Shown: positions 1-8,908, numbered from the stretch's first letter. The stretch: 64,000 nt of DNA from Alphaproteobacteria bacterium (GCA_018654745.1 JABILA010000094.1:35782-99781), one strand, 5' to 3'. The notes: a model not told the origin generated them from the letters alone. Numbers and translations: made by a program.

Positions 1-45
1 GCCTTCCGTAATGGCCTGGGTTGCCTGATAAGATTGCGTGTACAT
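1..45 (-). CDS. flaF: FlaF-type flagellin regulator, N-terminal fragment (cut by window edge)
   Basis: Fifteen codons are visible, reading MYTQSYQATQAITEG. The ATG at 45-43 is preceded by GAAAGG about nine bases upstream. The Tyr/Gln-rich opening resembles the start of canonical FlaF proteins, which promote flagellin synthesis or secretion in alphaproteobacteria. It follows flagellin 1 by 72 bases, the same order as the two complete flagellin-flaF pairs upstream. Too short to prove, but position and opening agree. The remainder lies beyond base 1. Confidence 0.5.
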   Translation of the reverse strand, partial: MYTQSYQATQAITEG

Positions 46-117
46 TTGCTGATACCTTTCTTGATCTTCGTCTTGGAATATCTATTGATAACTTGATGAA
101 GTAGAGGACTTTCTGGA

Positions 118-930
118 TTAGCCACCAAACAGTGACAGGATGCTTTGTGGACCCGAGTTCGCAATCGACAAGGCCTGAACACCGAGTTGTTGTTTGATTT
201 GCAAGGCCTGCAAGCTGGCGCTTTCTTCCGCAAGATCTGCATCAACAAGGTTGCCGACGCCTTCTTTCAGAATATCAACCAGTTGAGTTGTAAAGTCAGT
301 TTGCACCTCAATACGTTTCGCAGCAGAACCCAACGAGGCAAGGCTTGAGGTCACCGTATTGATCGCCGCATCGATGGCAACCAGCGCTGCAGAAGCACCG
401 CTGGAAATATTCGATGTGCTAATCCCCAGCGTAGCGGCGTCAAGTTTCTGGGCACCTACCGAGATCACACTACCGTCGACTGTCGACAAGACTGTCAAAG
501 ATGTTGCGACTGATGAAATAAGGTTCTTGCCGTTGAATTCAGCGGTCTGAACAATTGTCTGAAGTTGATCGCGCAGAGACGTAAAGTCATCATTCAAAGC
601 TGTCTTGGAAGCCGTATCCAGTCCGGCTTGATTGGCTTGCACTGTCTTGGCTTTCATTTCTGTCAACATGTCAGAAATCGCTTTACCGGCGGTAATCGCA
701 ACGTTGAGCGTCGACTCACCTGCCGCCAGAGCAGTTTTCACTGCCTGCATGCCAGCAATATCGCCACGCATACGCTGGGCAATGGCGTAAGTCGATGCAT
801 CATCCTTTGGTCCGTTGACCTTCAAACCAGTGGTGATATGCAACTGTGTTTTTTCCAACTGATCATTAGACCGGTTCAGATTCTGCAGCGCGATCATGGC
901 ACCGACGTTTGTATTAATTGACATACCCAT
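118..930 (-). CDS. Flagellin 1 of three tandem copies
   Basis: 270-residue flagellin, the subunit of the flagellar filament exported by the flagellar type III system. The N-terminal D0/D1 segment (about residues 1-140, opening MGMSINTNVGAM) and the C-terminal helix (ending QSILSLFGG) are almost identical to flagellins 2 and 3. A short variable centre (about 145-190) differs and is Ser/Thr-rich, a natural site for O-glycans. The length is typical of compact alphaproteobacterial flagellins that lack D2/D3 domains. The ATG at 930 is chosen because AGGAG lies 7-8 bases upstream. Compared with copies 2 and 3 it is two residues shorter in the variable part. No separate sigma-54 site was found, so it is probably co-transcribed from upstream. 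Confidence 0.95.
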   Translation of the reverse strand: MGMSINTNVGAMIALQNLNRSNDQLEKTQLHITTGLKVNGPKDDASTYAIAQRMRGDIAGMQAVKTALAAGESTLNVAITAGKAISDMLTEMKAKTVQANQAGLDTASKTALNDDFTSLRDQLQTIVQTAEFNGKNLISSVATSLTVLSTVDGSVISVGAQKLDAATLGISTSNISSGASAALVAIDAAINTVTSSLASLGSAAKRIEVQTDFTTQLVDILKEGVGNLVDADLAEESASLQALQIKQQLGVQALSIANSGPQSILSLFGG

Positions 931-1002
931 TGTTTTTCTCCTCGTAGAATTTCTATTCTGATTGATTGATTGGTGTTTCGATATTCGCTGGCGACCCGAT
1001 CG

Positions 1003-1338
1003 TCAGGTCAGCCCGTCGATAACATTCCGATTAACAACAATCAGTGGATTAATTCTGCCTTCACCACGAAGGACCCTCGCCGTTTGTTCTTCTACCCAGG
1101 CACCTAGCTGATCGATCTGATCGCGCAATTCCGCAGGCAAGCGGTTGGCGCGGGACATAACATCGCGCCTCAAGGCACTCCACAAAGAACGGTTACGGTG
1201 AAGTGCAGCATAGTAATCAAAATCCGGTTTCTCAGAGTTGCCAGCTTCGATCAGCTCTTCCGTGATCATGCGCATGATTTTTTGTTCGTCTATGCGACGA
1301 TCGATGTCTGCTTTCATGCTCTTTGTGGTATTTGTCAT
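1003..1338 (-). CDS. flaF: FlaF family flagellin regulator, copy 2
   Basis: 111 residues. The C-terminal half (NRSLWSALRRD, then NRLPAELRDQI, then PLIVVNRNVIDGL) matches the FlaF pattern of a Trp-containing helix, an N-x-LP turn and a closing LI-x-VNR-x-I-x-GL. FlaF works with FlbT to couple flagellin translation or secretion to filament assembly in Caulobacter. It sits between flagellins 2 and 1 on the same strand. The N-terminus is charged (MTNTTKSMKADIDRRIDEQK) and lacks the Tyr-Gln opening of usual FlaF proteins, so it may be a diverged paralogue. A weak purine run (AAAGAGA) precedes the ATG. Confidence 0.8.
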   Translation of the reverse strand: MTNTTKSMKADIDRRIDEQKIMRMITEELIEAGNSEKPDFDYYAALHRNRSLWSALRRDVMSRANRLPAELRDQIDQLGAWVEEQTARVLRGEGRINPLIVVNRNVIDGLT

Positions 1339-1395
1339 ATTGTTTCTCTTTGAGTTTCGTTTAGTTGATCGTTTTGATAGCTGGCGTCAGACTGC

Positions 1396-2214
1396 TTATC
1401 CACCGAACAGTGACAGGATGCTCTGAGGACCAGAGTTGGCAATTGACAGCGCTTGAACACCAAGCTGTTGTTTGATTTGAAGGGCCTGCAAGCTGGCGCT
1501 CTCTTCAGCAAGATCTGCATCTACCAGGTTTCCGACACCCTCTTTGAGAATATCAACCAACTGCACAGTGAAATCTGTCTGAACTTCAATCCTCTTGGCA
1601 GAAGAACCGAGCGACGCCAGTGACGAAGTTACTGAGTTGATTGCAGCATCGATACTTGTCAGCGCGGTTGCGGCACCTGATGCATCCGCCAGGGTACTCG
1701 TATCAAGCCCGAGGGCCGTTGCATTCATAACCTGTGGGGTAACAGAAATTGTGCTGCCATCAACAGTGGACAATACCGTCAAGGCACTGGCACCGGTGGT
1801 GATCAGGTTTTTGCCATTAAATTCGGCAGTTTGTACGATTGTCTCAAGCTGGTCGCGCAAGGAGGTGAAATCATCACTCAATGCGACCCTTGATGCGGTA
1901 TCCAGTCCGGCCTGGTTGGCCTGAACGGCTTTCGCTTTCATTTCAGTCAGCATGTCCGAGATAGCTTTACCGGCAGTGATGGCCACATTCAGGGTCGACT
2001 CGCCTGCCGCTAGTGCCGTCTTAACGGCCTGCATGCCTGCAATATCACCGCGCATACGCTGGGCAATCGCATATGTTGACGCATCGTCCTTCGGGCCGTT
2101 CACCTTCAAGCCGGTTGTGATATGCAACTGTGTCTTTTCCAACTGGTCATTAGACCGGTTCAGGTTCTGCAGTGCGATCATGGCGCCGACGTTGGTGTTA
2201 ATGGACATACCCAT
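1396..2214 (-). CDS. Flagellin 2 of three tandem copies
   Basis: 272-residue filament protein with the same D0/D1 N-terminus (MGMSINTNVGAM) and C-terminal helix as its neighbours. Its central stretch (about 145-190) is distinct and rich in Thr, Ser and Ala. An open frame extends 17 codons further upstream, but AGGAG eight bases before the ATG at 2214 and identity with the other copies fix the start at MGMSIN. It lies between two flaF genes, with 57 bases to the next one downstream. No good promoter was found in the 109 bases upstream, which suggests one long flagellin-flaF transcript. Confidence 0.95.
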   Translation of the reverse strand: MGMSINTNVGAMIALQNLNRSNDQLEKTQLHITTGLKVNGPKDDASTYAIAQRMRGDIAGMQAVKTALAAGESTLNVAITAGKAISDMLTEMKAKAVQANQAGLDTASRVALSDDFTSLRDQLETIVQTAEFNGKNLITTGASALTVLSTVDGSTISVTPQVMNATALGLDTSTLADASGAATALTSIDAAINSVTSSLASLGSSAKRIEVQTDFTVQLVDILKEGVGNLVDADLAEESASLQALQIKQQLGVQALSIANSGPQSILSLFGG

Positions 2215-2323
2215 TGTATTTTCTCCTGCTTCAACAGCTTCAATGCTGTCGTTAGTTTCGTTCAATAACTTGAGATATTACGTATTGCTTGATGATGACT
2301 GTTTTCAGTGATGAACAGACTTG

Positions 2324-2659
2324 CTAAGCCAATCCATCGATGACGTTGCGGTTGACGACGATCAGCGAATTGATCTCGCTTTCGCCACGGAGAACACGCG
2401 CTGTTTGCTCTTCTACCCAACGTCCCAATTGATCGATCTGTTCGCGCAAATCTTGTGGCAAACGGTTGGCCCTGGACATGACGTCCTGACGTAATGCACT
2501 CCACAGAAATTTGTTGCGATCAAGCGCTTCAAAATAATCAGCGTCCCGTTGGCTGGAGCCGCCTGCCTTAATCAGATCTTCAGTCACATGAAGCAAAACT
2601 TTTTGCTCTTCTGCACGACGATCGAGGTCTGATTGGGTATTTGCTGAAACATTACTCAT
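2324..2659 (-). CDS. flaF: FlaF family flagellin regulator, copy 1
   Basis: 111-residue paralogue of the FlaF at 1003-1338. The FlaF core is conserved: NKFLWSALRQD, NRLPQDLREQI and a final SLIVVNRNVIDGL. The N-terminus (MSNVSANTQSDLDRRAEEQK) is again charged and probably helical. The ATG at 2659 has AGAGAG upstream. It lies 57 bases after flagellin 3 and 109 bases before flagellin 2. By analogy with Caulobacter FlaF it should be a small cytoplasmic factor needed for flagellin production or export. Having one FlaF per flagellin suggests that each acts on its adjacent flagellin, which is inference. Confidence 0.8.
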   Translation of the reverse strand: MSNVSANTQSDLDRRAEEQKVLLHVTEDLIKAGGSSQRDADYFEALDRNKFLWSALRQDVMSRANRLPQDLREQIDQLGRWVEEQTARVLRGESEINSLIVVNRNVIDGLA

Positions 2660-2716
2660 CGCATTTCTCTCTTTTGTCTTCTGATGATCCGGAGGATGAT
2701 TAGTGATCTACGTTGC

Positions 2717-3535
2717 TTAGCCGCCGAACAAGGACAAGATGCTCTGAGGACCAGAGTTCGCAATCGACAAAGCCTGCACGCCAAGTTGCTGTTTGATCTG
2801 CAATGCCTGCAATGATGCACTCTCTTCAGCGAGATCAGCATCCACCAGATTTCCAACACCCTCTTTGAGAATATCGACAAGTTGAGTCGTAAAATCTGTT
2901 TGAACTTCAATTCGTTTGGCGGAAGAACCCAGCGAGGCCAGCGATGAAGTAACGGAGTTTATTGCTGCATCAATTTGCGTCAAAGCTGTAGCGGCAGATG
3001 CAGATAAATCCAGCCCTGAAGTCAAAATCCCCAGCGTTGTTGCATCCATACTTTGGGCAGTCACTGAAATTGTGCTGCCATCAACAGTCGACAGAACGGT
3101 CAAGGCGCTTGCGGCCGAGGTAATCAGGTTCTTGCCGTTGAATTCAGCTGTTTGAACAATCGTCTCGAGTTGATCACGAAGAGACGTAAAGTCATCATTC
3201 AATGCTGTGCGCGACGCACCATCCAGACCGGCCTGATTGGCCTGAACAGCTTTCGCCTTCATTTCAGTCAGCATGTCCGAGATGGCTTTACCGGCAGTAA
3301 TTGCGACATTCAAGGTCGATTCGCCAGCGGCCAGTGCTGTTTTGACGGCCTGCATACCGGCGATGTCACCGCGCATGCGCTGGGCAATGGCATAAGTCGA
3401 TGCGTCGTCTTTTGGTCCATTGACCTTCAAACCAGTGGTGATGTGGAGCTGCGTTTTCTCCAATTGATCATTTGACCGGTTCAGGTTCTGCAGTGCGATC
3501 ATGGCACCGACGTTGGTATTGATGGACATTCCCAT
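2717..3535 (-). CDS. Flagellin 3 (promoter-proximal copy)
   Basis: 272-residue filament protein and first gene of the flagellin array. The residues up to about 115 match flagellin 2 with no differences that I could see, and the last 60 are also nearly invariant. The centre (about 145-190) is unique. AGGAG nine bases before the ATG at 3535 sets the start, although the frame is open 35 codons further upstream. A sigma-54-type promoter lies about 80 bases upstream of the start codon. The divergent neighbour across a 350-base gap is a TPR-glycosyltransferase likely to modify these flagellins. Confidence 0.95.
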   Translation of the reverse strand: MGMSINTNVGAMIALQNLNRSNDQLEKTQLHITTGLKVNGPKDDASTYAIAQRMRGDIAGMQAVKTALAAGESTLNVAITAGKAISDMLTEMKAKAVQANQAGLDGASRTALNDDFTSLRDQLETIVQTAEFNGKNLITSAASALTVLSTVDGSTISVTAQSMDATTLGILTSGLDLSASAATALTQIDAAINSVTSSLASLGSSAKRIEVQTDFTTQLVDILKEGVGNLVDADLAEESASLQALQIKQQLGVQALSIANSGPQSILSLFGG

Positions 3536-3885
3536 AACTTGTATCTCCTTGAGGCCTTGGTTCTTGCCTAAAATTACTACCCGGCACATTTGCCGTTGTT
3601 CGCCAAGTGTTTCGCAATAGGCATGCCAGTTTGAATTCACGCACCCCAGATGGACCGTAAGTATTTGTTATTGCTATGTTTTGCATGGACCATTATCAAT
3701 TTTTTCCCCAACCTAATTTGGTGTCCTGCCCCTCTACTGACGGCAAATCAGGCCCCTGGGAGGCGTTTTTTGCCTTCCAGGATGCAGGTGTTGCCGGGTC
3801 AAATCCCGACATTTCCGGCAATGACATTGGGGCAAACAGCACATGTTAAGCGATTTATTAACCTTGTCAGCCTACGCACTTAAGG
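3536..3885. promoter_or_regulatory. Divergent intergenic region between flagellins and TPR-glycosyltransferase
   Basis: 350 bases without a gene. It holds the sigma-54-like site of the flagellin array on the minus strand. For the plus-strand transferase I found no sigma-54 match with correct GG-N10-GC spacing and no convincing -35/-10 pair. AAGG directly abuts the ATG at 3886, an unusually short spacing, so translation may be weak or the true start may differ. Confidence 0.5.
3614..3628 (-). promoter_or_regulatory. Sigma-54 (RpoN) promoter for the flagellin array
   Basis: The minus strand reads TGGCATGCCTATTGC. This matches the TGGCAyG-N4-TTGC consensus with the invariant GG and GC at the correct spacing. 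Transcription would begin near 3602, giving a leader of roughly 65 bases before flagellin 3. Class IV flagellin genes of Caulobacter and relatives use sigma-54 with an enhancer-binding protein. Inferred by eye, with no experimental data. Confidence 0.6.
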
Positions 3886-6819
3886 ATGAATAACGCTGAT
3901 GAAATCCTTGAAAACGCTGTCGCAGCCCACAGGGCCGGAGATGCCGTAACTGCAGTGAGCCTTTATCGACAAGTGCTGGCCATATCGCCGGATAATGGTG
4001 ATGCTTTGCGCAATCTGGCGACCCTTCTGGCGACAAGCGGAGAGCTGGAGGAAGCTGCTGACCTCTACCACAGTGCTTTATTACTGGACCCCCATGACCT
4101 GGCTGTTCTAACCAACATGGGTCACATCCTTCGGGCCCTGGGAAAAACTGACGAAGCTTGCTCTCTTTATAATAGGGTACTGGAAATCGCTCCGGATCAA
4201 AGCGAGATCAGGATTGCACTGGCTGATATACATCTGCTGGAAGGCAAAGCTGAAATCGCCGCGGAGCATTATAAGGAAGCCATCGAACGTGGCACATCGC
4301 ATAGTCGCATACATGCAAATCTCGCCGCAGCGCTACATTCCCTTGATCGATTGACGGAAGCTCTCGAACAGTCAGAAATCGCGGTTCGACTGGACGTCGA
4401 AAATGCCGATGCCTTGAACATCATGGGTAGGGTCAAGTCAGGGCAGAACAAGTTCGAAGAAGCGGTGTCAGCCTTTCAGGGTGCGATACATTTGCGTCCA
4501 GACTGGTATCCGCCTCGGCTGGACCTTGGCATCACATGGCAAAAATTGGGAAAATTGCCTGAGGCACTGGAGGCGCTGGAACAAGCATGGATGCTTAATC
4601 CAAACGATCTGGAAACCGGCAAGGCAATGGTCTCAGTTATGATTGCGCTCGGTCAGACTGAGGAAGCTGAAGATCTACTCAACACCCTGGACAAAATATT
4701 TCCGGAAAATAGTGAACTGCCATTTCACCGGGCAATTAACGACCGGTCCATGGGCAAACTCGAAGAATCTGTAGACCTTTTCAGGCTTGCGATTGAGCGG
4801 GGTCTGGATGCGCCGGAAGCGCACAACAATCTTGCTGTATCACTTTTTGATCTACGACGCCTGGATGAAACATTCGCTGCCGCCAATAAGGCAATCGCAC
4901 TCGATCCTGATTTTCCCTCTGCTTACAACACCTTAGGGAACTGGGCCTCGGAAGTTGGGGAACTCGCCAAGGCAAAGAACTATTACCTGAAGGCCAATGA
5001 GCTTGAACCGGATTTTGCGGCTGCTATTTCCAATGCAGCTTATGTTACACGCTTGCAAGGTTCACTGGACGAATCTATCCAGCTTTACAAAACGGCCCTT
5101 GATATTGACCCACAGCTCGCTGAAGCGTGGAGTGGCCTCGGCCTGACTTATCAACAGAACAATCGATTTACGGAGGCCCTGGCAGCTTTCGACGAAGGGC
5201 TAAAGGGCCACCCGGATAACTGGGAGCTATTAAACAACAAAGCGATCAGCTATCAGGCAACCGGACATATCGACGAAGCTCTTGCGACCTACAAATCAGC
5301 TTTGGACTCCAAGCCGGACAACCCGGAAATCTATTACAATCTGGGTAACTTGCTGTTGACCTTAAAGCGAATCGACGAAGCAATTGAGATGTTCAATGCC
5401 GCTCTTCGCTTGCGGCCAGATTACAATGCCGTTTTTTCCTACCTGGCCCATGCCTTGATGCAGCAATGCAACTGGGTCAACCTGGAGGCGGCCATCGAGC
5501 GTATTGAGCAAAACATCGCAGAAGAAGTGAAAAGCGGCAAAACTATTAGCACTTCTCCGTTCAGCATGCTGAGTTTACCGGTTCCGGCCCAATACAGGCT
5601 CCTGAGTTCCAGGCAATTGGCAGCCCAAACTGCTATGGAACTGGAACACCAACGCAAAAGTATCAAGTTTCAATATAAGCCAAAAGGTGAAAAGCTAAAA
5701 ATCGGTTACGTTTCACCGGACTTCCGTCGGCACAGCCTGGGCTTGACTTTCCTGGACCTTTTGATGGCGCACGATAATGATTCGTTCGAGTTTTATGGAT
5801 ACGCCATGTTCTCAAACGATCCAGATGAAGTCACCAACCAGTTCGGGAAGGTCTTTGATCATTTCCGGGATTTGACACCCTGTTCCCATGAAGATTCTGC
5901 CCGTGTCATTAATGAGGATGGCATCAATATTCTTGTAGATCTTGCAGGTTACACAAAAGGGTCCCGTCTACAAATTTTTTCCCTGCTGCCGGCGCCTGTT
6001 CAAGTTCATTATCTGGGTTATGGCCACACCTTGGGGGCAGATTTTATCCCATGGCTCATCACAGATCACGATGTGATCCCTGAAGACATAGCAGCGCACT
6101 GTAGTGAAAAATTGATATATCTGCCCGATAGTTTCCTCGCCACATCCCGACACGAAATTTCACAGGTAAAGCAATCACGTGCCGACTTCGGACTACCCGA
6201 AAATGCTTTTGTCCTCGCCAACTTCAATGGGTTATACAAGATAGATCCAAAAGCCTTCGCGGTTTGGATGCGATTTATGCGAAAGACTCCGGACGCCATA
6301 CTCTGGCTCTCTGCAGGAACTGTGGGCGGTGAAAACAATCTTCGCAAGGAAGCCGAGGCCCGGGGCGTACAGCCTGACAGGATAATTTTTGCAAAGAACA
6401 TTCCGCATACAAGTCACCTGGCGCGGCTGCAACTTGCCGATATTGCGCTCGACGCCTACTACCATTCAGGCGGCGTAACCACCACTGACGCCATATGGGC
6501 GGGATTACCTATCTTGACAGTCGCTGGCCCTACACCGAGTGCACAAACAGGCGTATCCGTCTTAAAAGCGGCGAGGTTACCGGAGTTGATCACATATTCC
6601 CTGGATGAATATGAAAAACAATTGCACCACCTTGCCGGCAACCGGGAAGAATTGGCGAAAATCAGGAGCCGTATGACATCTACCAGAGATGAAGTTCCAC
6701 TATTTGATTCCCAACGCCTCGCCCGTCACCTCGAGCTTGGTTACAACATGATGTGGGAACAATACGAGGCAGGGTTAGAGCCGAAAGGCTTTGATATCCC
6801 AGCTATTTCCCAGGTATAG
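3886..6819 (+). CDS. TPR-GT41 protein O-glycosyltransferase, FlmG-like
   Basis: 977 residues. Residues 1 to about 540 are a run of 34-residue tetratricopeptide repeats (recurring A-x-x-LDP-x motifs). From about 600 there is an SPINDLY/O-GlcNAc-transferase-like GT41 domain: GYVSPDFRRHSLG near 607, ADFIPWLITDHDVIP near 718, and the nucleotide-sugar-binding stretch HSGGVTTTDAIWAGLP near 860. In Caulobacter, FlmG (TPR plus GT41) binds flagellin through its TPRs and transfers sugar to Ser/Thr. The divergent position next to three flagellins supports the same role here. The usual FlmG donor is pseudaminic acid, but no pse genes are present. The neighbouring island makes other nucleotide sugars, so the donor is uncertain. 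The 3' end overlaps the convergent reductase gene by 17 bases. Confidence 0.85.
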   Translation: MNNADEILENAVAAHRAGDAVTAVSLYRQVLAISPDNGDALRNLATLLATSGELEEAADLYHSALLLDPHDLAVLTNMGHILRALGKTDEACSLYNRVLEIAPDQSEIRIALADIHLLEGKAEIAAEHYKEAIERGTSHSRIHANLAAALHSLDRLTEALEQSEIAVRLDVENADALNIMGRVKSGQNKFEEAVSAFQGAIHLRPDWYPPRLDLGITWQKLGKLPEALEALEQAWMLNPNDLETGKAMVSVMIALGQTEEAEDLLNTLDKIFPENSELPFHRAINDRSMGKLEESVDLFRLAIERGLDAPEAHNNLAVSLFDLRRLDETFAAANKAIALDPDFPSAYNTLGNWASEVGELAKAKNYYLKANELEPDFAAAISNAAYVTRLQGSLDESIQLYKTALDIDPQLAEAWSGLGLTYQQNNRFTEALAAFDEGLKGHPDNWELLNNKAISYQATGHIDEALATYKSALDSKPDNPEIYYNLGNLLLTLKRIDEAIEMFNAALRLRPDYNAVFSYLAHALMQQCNWVNLEAAIERIEQNIAEEVKSGKTISTSPFSMLSLPVPAQYRLLSSRQLAAQTAMELEHQRKSIKFQYKPKGEKLKIGYVSPDFRRHSLGLTFLDLLMAHDNDSFEFYGYAMFSNDPDEVTNQFGKVFDHFRDLTPCSHEDSARVINEDGINILVDLAGYTKGSRLQIFSLLPAPVQVHYLGYGHTLGADFIPWLITDHDVIPEDIAAHCSEKLIYLPDSFLATSRHEISQVKQSRADFGLPENAFVLANFNGLYKIDPKAFAVWMRFMRKTPDAILWLSAGTVGGENNLRKEAEARGVQPDRIIFAKNIPHTSHLARLQLADIALDAYYHSGGVTTTDAIWAGLPILTVAGPTPSAQTGVSVLKAARLPELITYSLDEYEKQLHHLAGNREELAKIRSRMTSTRDEVPLFDSQRLARHLELGYNMMWEQYEAGLEPKGFDIPAISQV

Positions 6820-7705
6820 CCCGCAGACCGTCCAGCGTTTGCAACGATTCGGCGACAGTTGGTGACATGATACCAAACTCAGATGACAACTCTGAACTGT
6901 CCAGAGTGGTGTGTCGGGGAAACAAGTGATCAGGGTGCAATCCGGTCCGTTCTAATCCCGCCAGATCAATCCGGGAAATGGCGTTGATCAAGGATGTCTT
7001 ACAGTCAGTGGACGAGGCTACATACCCTGCAATATCCAGCATACTCATGTCCGAAGTTGCAGATAACTGAAAGAGGCCACCCTCTTTCTCCGATCCGATG
7101 GAGAGCAAGGCACTGACGGCCAGATCTGCAGATACCGGTGACTGGTACATATCAGTTGCAGCCTTAATTTCATGTCCTGCCGCCAAAGCAGTCAGCCAAC
7201 CCGATATCAGTTGATCATCGGAAAACAACACCTTGCTAAGGCGAATTACACTTCCACCTGGCAACGCCAGAACCCGGTTCTCCACGTCAACTTTCTGTCG
7301 CCCATATTCTGTTGTGGGAGAAGTCGCAGTGGAGGTTTTCGGCATTTCTGAGTTACCGTCGAAAACCCTGTTTGTCGAGATCAGGACAGATCGACAATCT
7401 TTTTCGGCAAGGAACTCAACCAGCCGGACAGTCTGACCTACATTGATGGCGTAAGTCTCTTCTGGCTCTATTTCGCAATGCTCAACAGATGTGATACCGG
7501 CACAAATATAGGCGACGGACGCTTCCGGGAGATTTTCCCATGTATCACCGTCATTCAAATCACAATATATATGATGGCGCTGGTCACTCGGCTGTTTATG
7601 GCGCGTCGTGGCCGCAAATTCATGCCCTTGCATTCGGAGTGTTTCACTCAGATGCGTGCCCAGTTTTCCTTCGCCGCCAACTATTAAATGGAATTCATCT
7701 GGCAT
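6803..7705 (-). CDS. RmlD-like NAD(P)-dependent sugar reductase (SDR)
   Basis: 300 residues of the extended short-chain dehydrogenase type closest to dTDP-4-dehydrorhamnose reductase. There is a glycine-rich nucleotide loop GGEGKLG (10-16), a Thr/Ser-rich strand STNRVFDG and the catalytic pair Tyr134-x3-Lys138 (YGRQK). It would reduce the 4-keto group of an activated 6-deoxyhexose in the cytoplasm. The start lies 3 bases after the stop of the upstream FkbM gene (translational coupling), so both are in the 2OG-oxygenase/LIC12192/methyltransferase/radical SAM operon. The substrate is probably a CDP sugar, because the island has RfbF/RfbG and no RmlA/RmlB. That is inference. Confidence 0.7.
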   Translation of the reverse strand: MPDEFHLIVGGEGKLGTHLSETLRMQGHEFAATTRHKQPSDQRHHIYCDLNDGDTWENLPEASVAYICAGITSVEHCEIEPEETYAINVGQTVRLVEFLAEKDCRSVLISTNRVFDGNSEMPKTSTATSPTTEYGRQKVDVENRVLALPGGSVIRLSKVLFSDDQLISGWLTALAAGHEIKAATDMYQSPVSADLAVSALLSIGSEKEGGLFQLSATSDMSMLDIAGYVASSTDCKTSLINAISRIDLAGLERTGLHPDHLFPRHTTLDSSELSSEFGIMSPTVAESLQTLDGLRAIPGK

Positions 7706-7708
7706 TGA

Positions 7709-8908
7709 TCAGGCAACATTTGTACTGCCGGGCCCAAACTCTCGTGGTACAGCGTATAAAATGGTTTCCCAGCGCTCGAAACTATAAGTATCAAGGTACA
7801 AATTATAGTCCGGCAGATTATCTATTATCATGTTGGGTATTTCCCAAAAATCCGAAGCCGCATGATAAATACTCAGCGCCAGTTGGGGCCGGTATTTTTT
7901 CATTGTCTCAATTGATCCCTTGATGGCGTTCATATCGCCTCCTTCAAGGTCAAATTTTATCAGGTCAACGCGATCAAAACCGGTTTCTTCAACGAAACTA
8001 TCGATGCTACGCGCGGGGAATGTCGTCGTTTCTGACAGTAATTTTTCATCCTTCTCCTCAGAAGCCTGACCATCGCCCAAAATTTTCATGTCTATACTTC
8101 CATCCTCCTTGTCCAGAGCGATGGCATTATCGACAAAATTCACAACACCACTTTCCACCCAGGGACGCGCATATTCAGTCAGATGGCTGTGGCCCAAGGG
8201 ATCAAAATTGTGAACAATCGCTCCCTTTGGCAAATTTGTCACAAAATACGGTAATTCGTAGCCCCCGAAGACCCCACCATTTAAGACAACCTGGCAACGG
8301 TCAAAATCCAGATAATCGAAATACTGAATGTTTTGATATGCTCGTTTCGCGTAATGCGCCCAGTGGGCTTCGGGTTCTCCGAGAAGAACACGTGAGTATG
8401 CTGCTCTGCTATCATCATTTGCCAGAGCCGCCATAACTTCTAGAATCTCGTCTTTGTGCTGTCCAATATAGGCACTATTCGAGCTTAGATAGTTGTTACC
8501 ATTCAGCTTCTTCTCAGCAGTATCCGGATCTATTATTAAACGACCATATTTCTCAAGAATTCCTTGAAAGTCAGTATCGTTCACCGTCAATTGATCACCG
8601 ACCTGAATATAGTCGAGAGCAACGGCGGAGAACGCCCAATAAGCCCAGACGTCACCACTGGGCAGAGGAAAGATCGCGACGTCAGACGCTTCGCGGTCAT
8701 GTATCAGGCTAGCCGCACCGTCTACCAGCAAGTCACATACGACCAGAATATCTGCCTGACGATCTCCGGGGTCGTTCGTAAAGCCCAAAAATTCTGCACC
8801 CGGCCTGATTTTGGACAATATGTGACGCAGGAACTGAGTGTTCCCTGTATCACCGAGTATCTTGTAACTTCGGTCATTGGGAAACTTCAGAGGTGCGTCT
8901 ACGATCAT
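7709..8908 (-). CDS. FkbM family methyltransferase (copy 1)
   Basis: 399 residues. The C-terminal half carries the FkbM signature: a DLIKFDLEGGDMNAIKG strand-helix, then RPQLALSIYHAASDFWEIP and a terminal Y-x-LY with ET-x-LYAVP. This family performs SAM-dependent O-methylation, often of sugars. About 190 N-terminal residues have no recognised domain. AGGAG seven bases before the ATG at 8908 supports the start. It is coupled to the downstream reductase and separated by about 70 bases from the upstream radical SAM gene. The acceptor sugar is unknown. Confidence 0.8.
   Translation of the reverse strand: MIVDAPLKFPNDRSYKILGDTGNTQFLRHILSKIRPGAEFLGFTNDPGDRQADILVVCDLLVDGAASLIHDREASDVAIFPLPSGDVWAYWAFSAVALDYIQVGDQLTVNDTDFQGILEKYGRLIIDPDTAEKKLNGNNYLSSNSAYIGQHKDEILEVMAALANDDSRAAYSRVLLGEPEAHWAHYAKRAYQNIQYFDYLDFDRCQVVLNGGVFGGYELPYFVTNLPKGAIVHNFDPLGHSHLTEYARPWVESGVVNFVDNAIALDKEDGSIDMKILGDGQASEEKDEKLLSETTTFPARSIDSFVEETGFDRVDLIKFDLEGGDMNAIKGSIETMKKYRPQLALSIYHAASDFWEIPNMIIDNLPDYNLYLDTYSFERWETILYAVPREFGPGSTNVA

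Noticed and set aside
2215..2323. TGGCTTAGC on the minus strand before flagellin 2 as a sigma-54 promoter
   Set aside because: GG and GC elements are not at the required ten-base spacing and no TTGC follows.
3640..3885. GG-rich stretch GGGAGGCGTTTTTTGCC as a sigma-54 site for the TPR-GT gene
   Set aside because: The GG-to-GC distances are 8, 11 or 12-13 bases, never 10.
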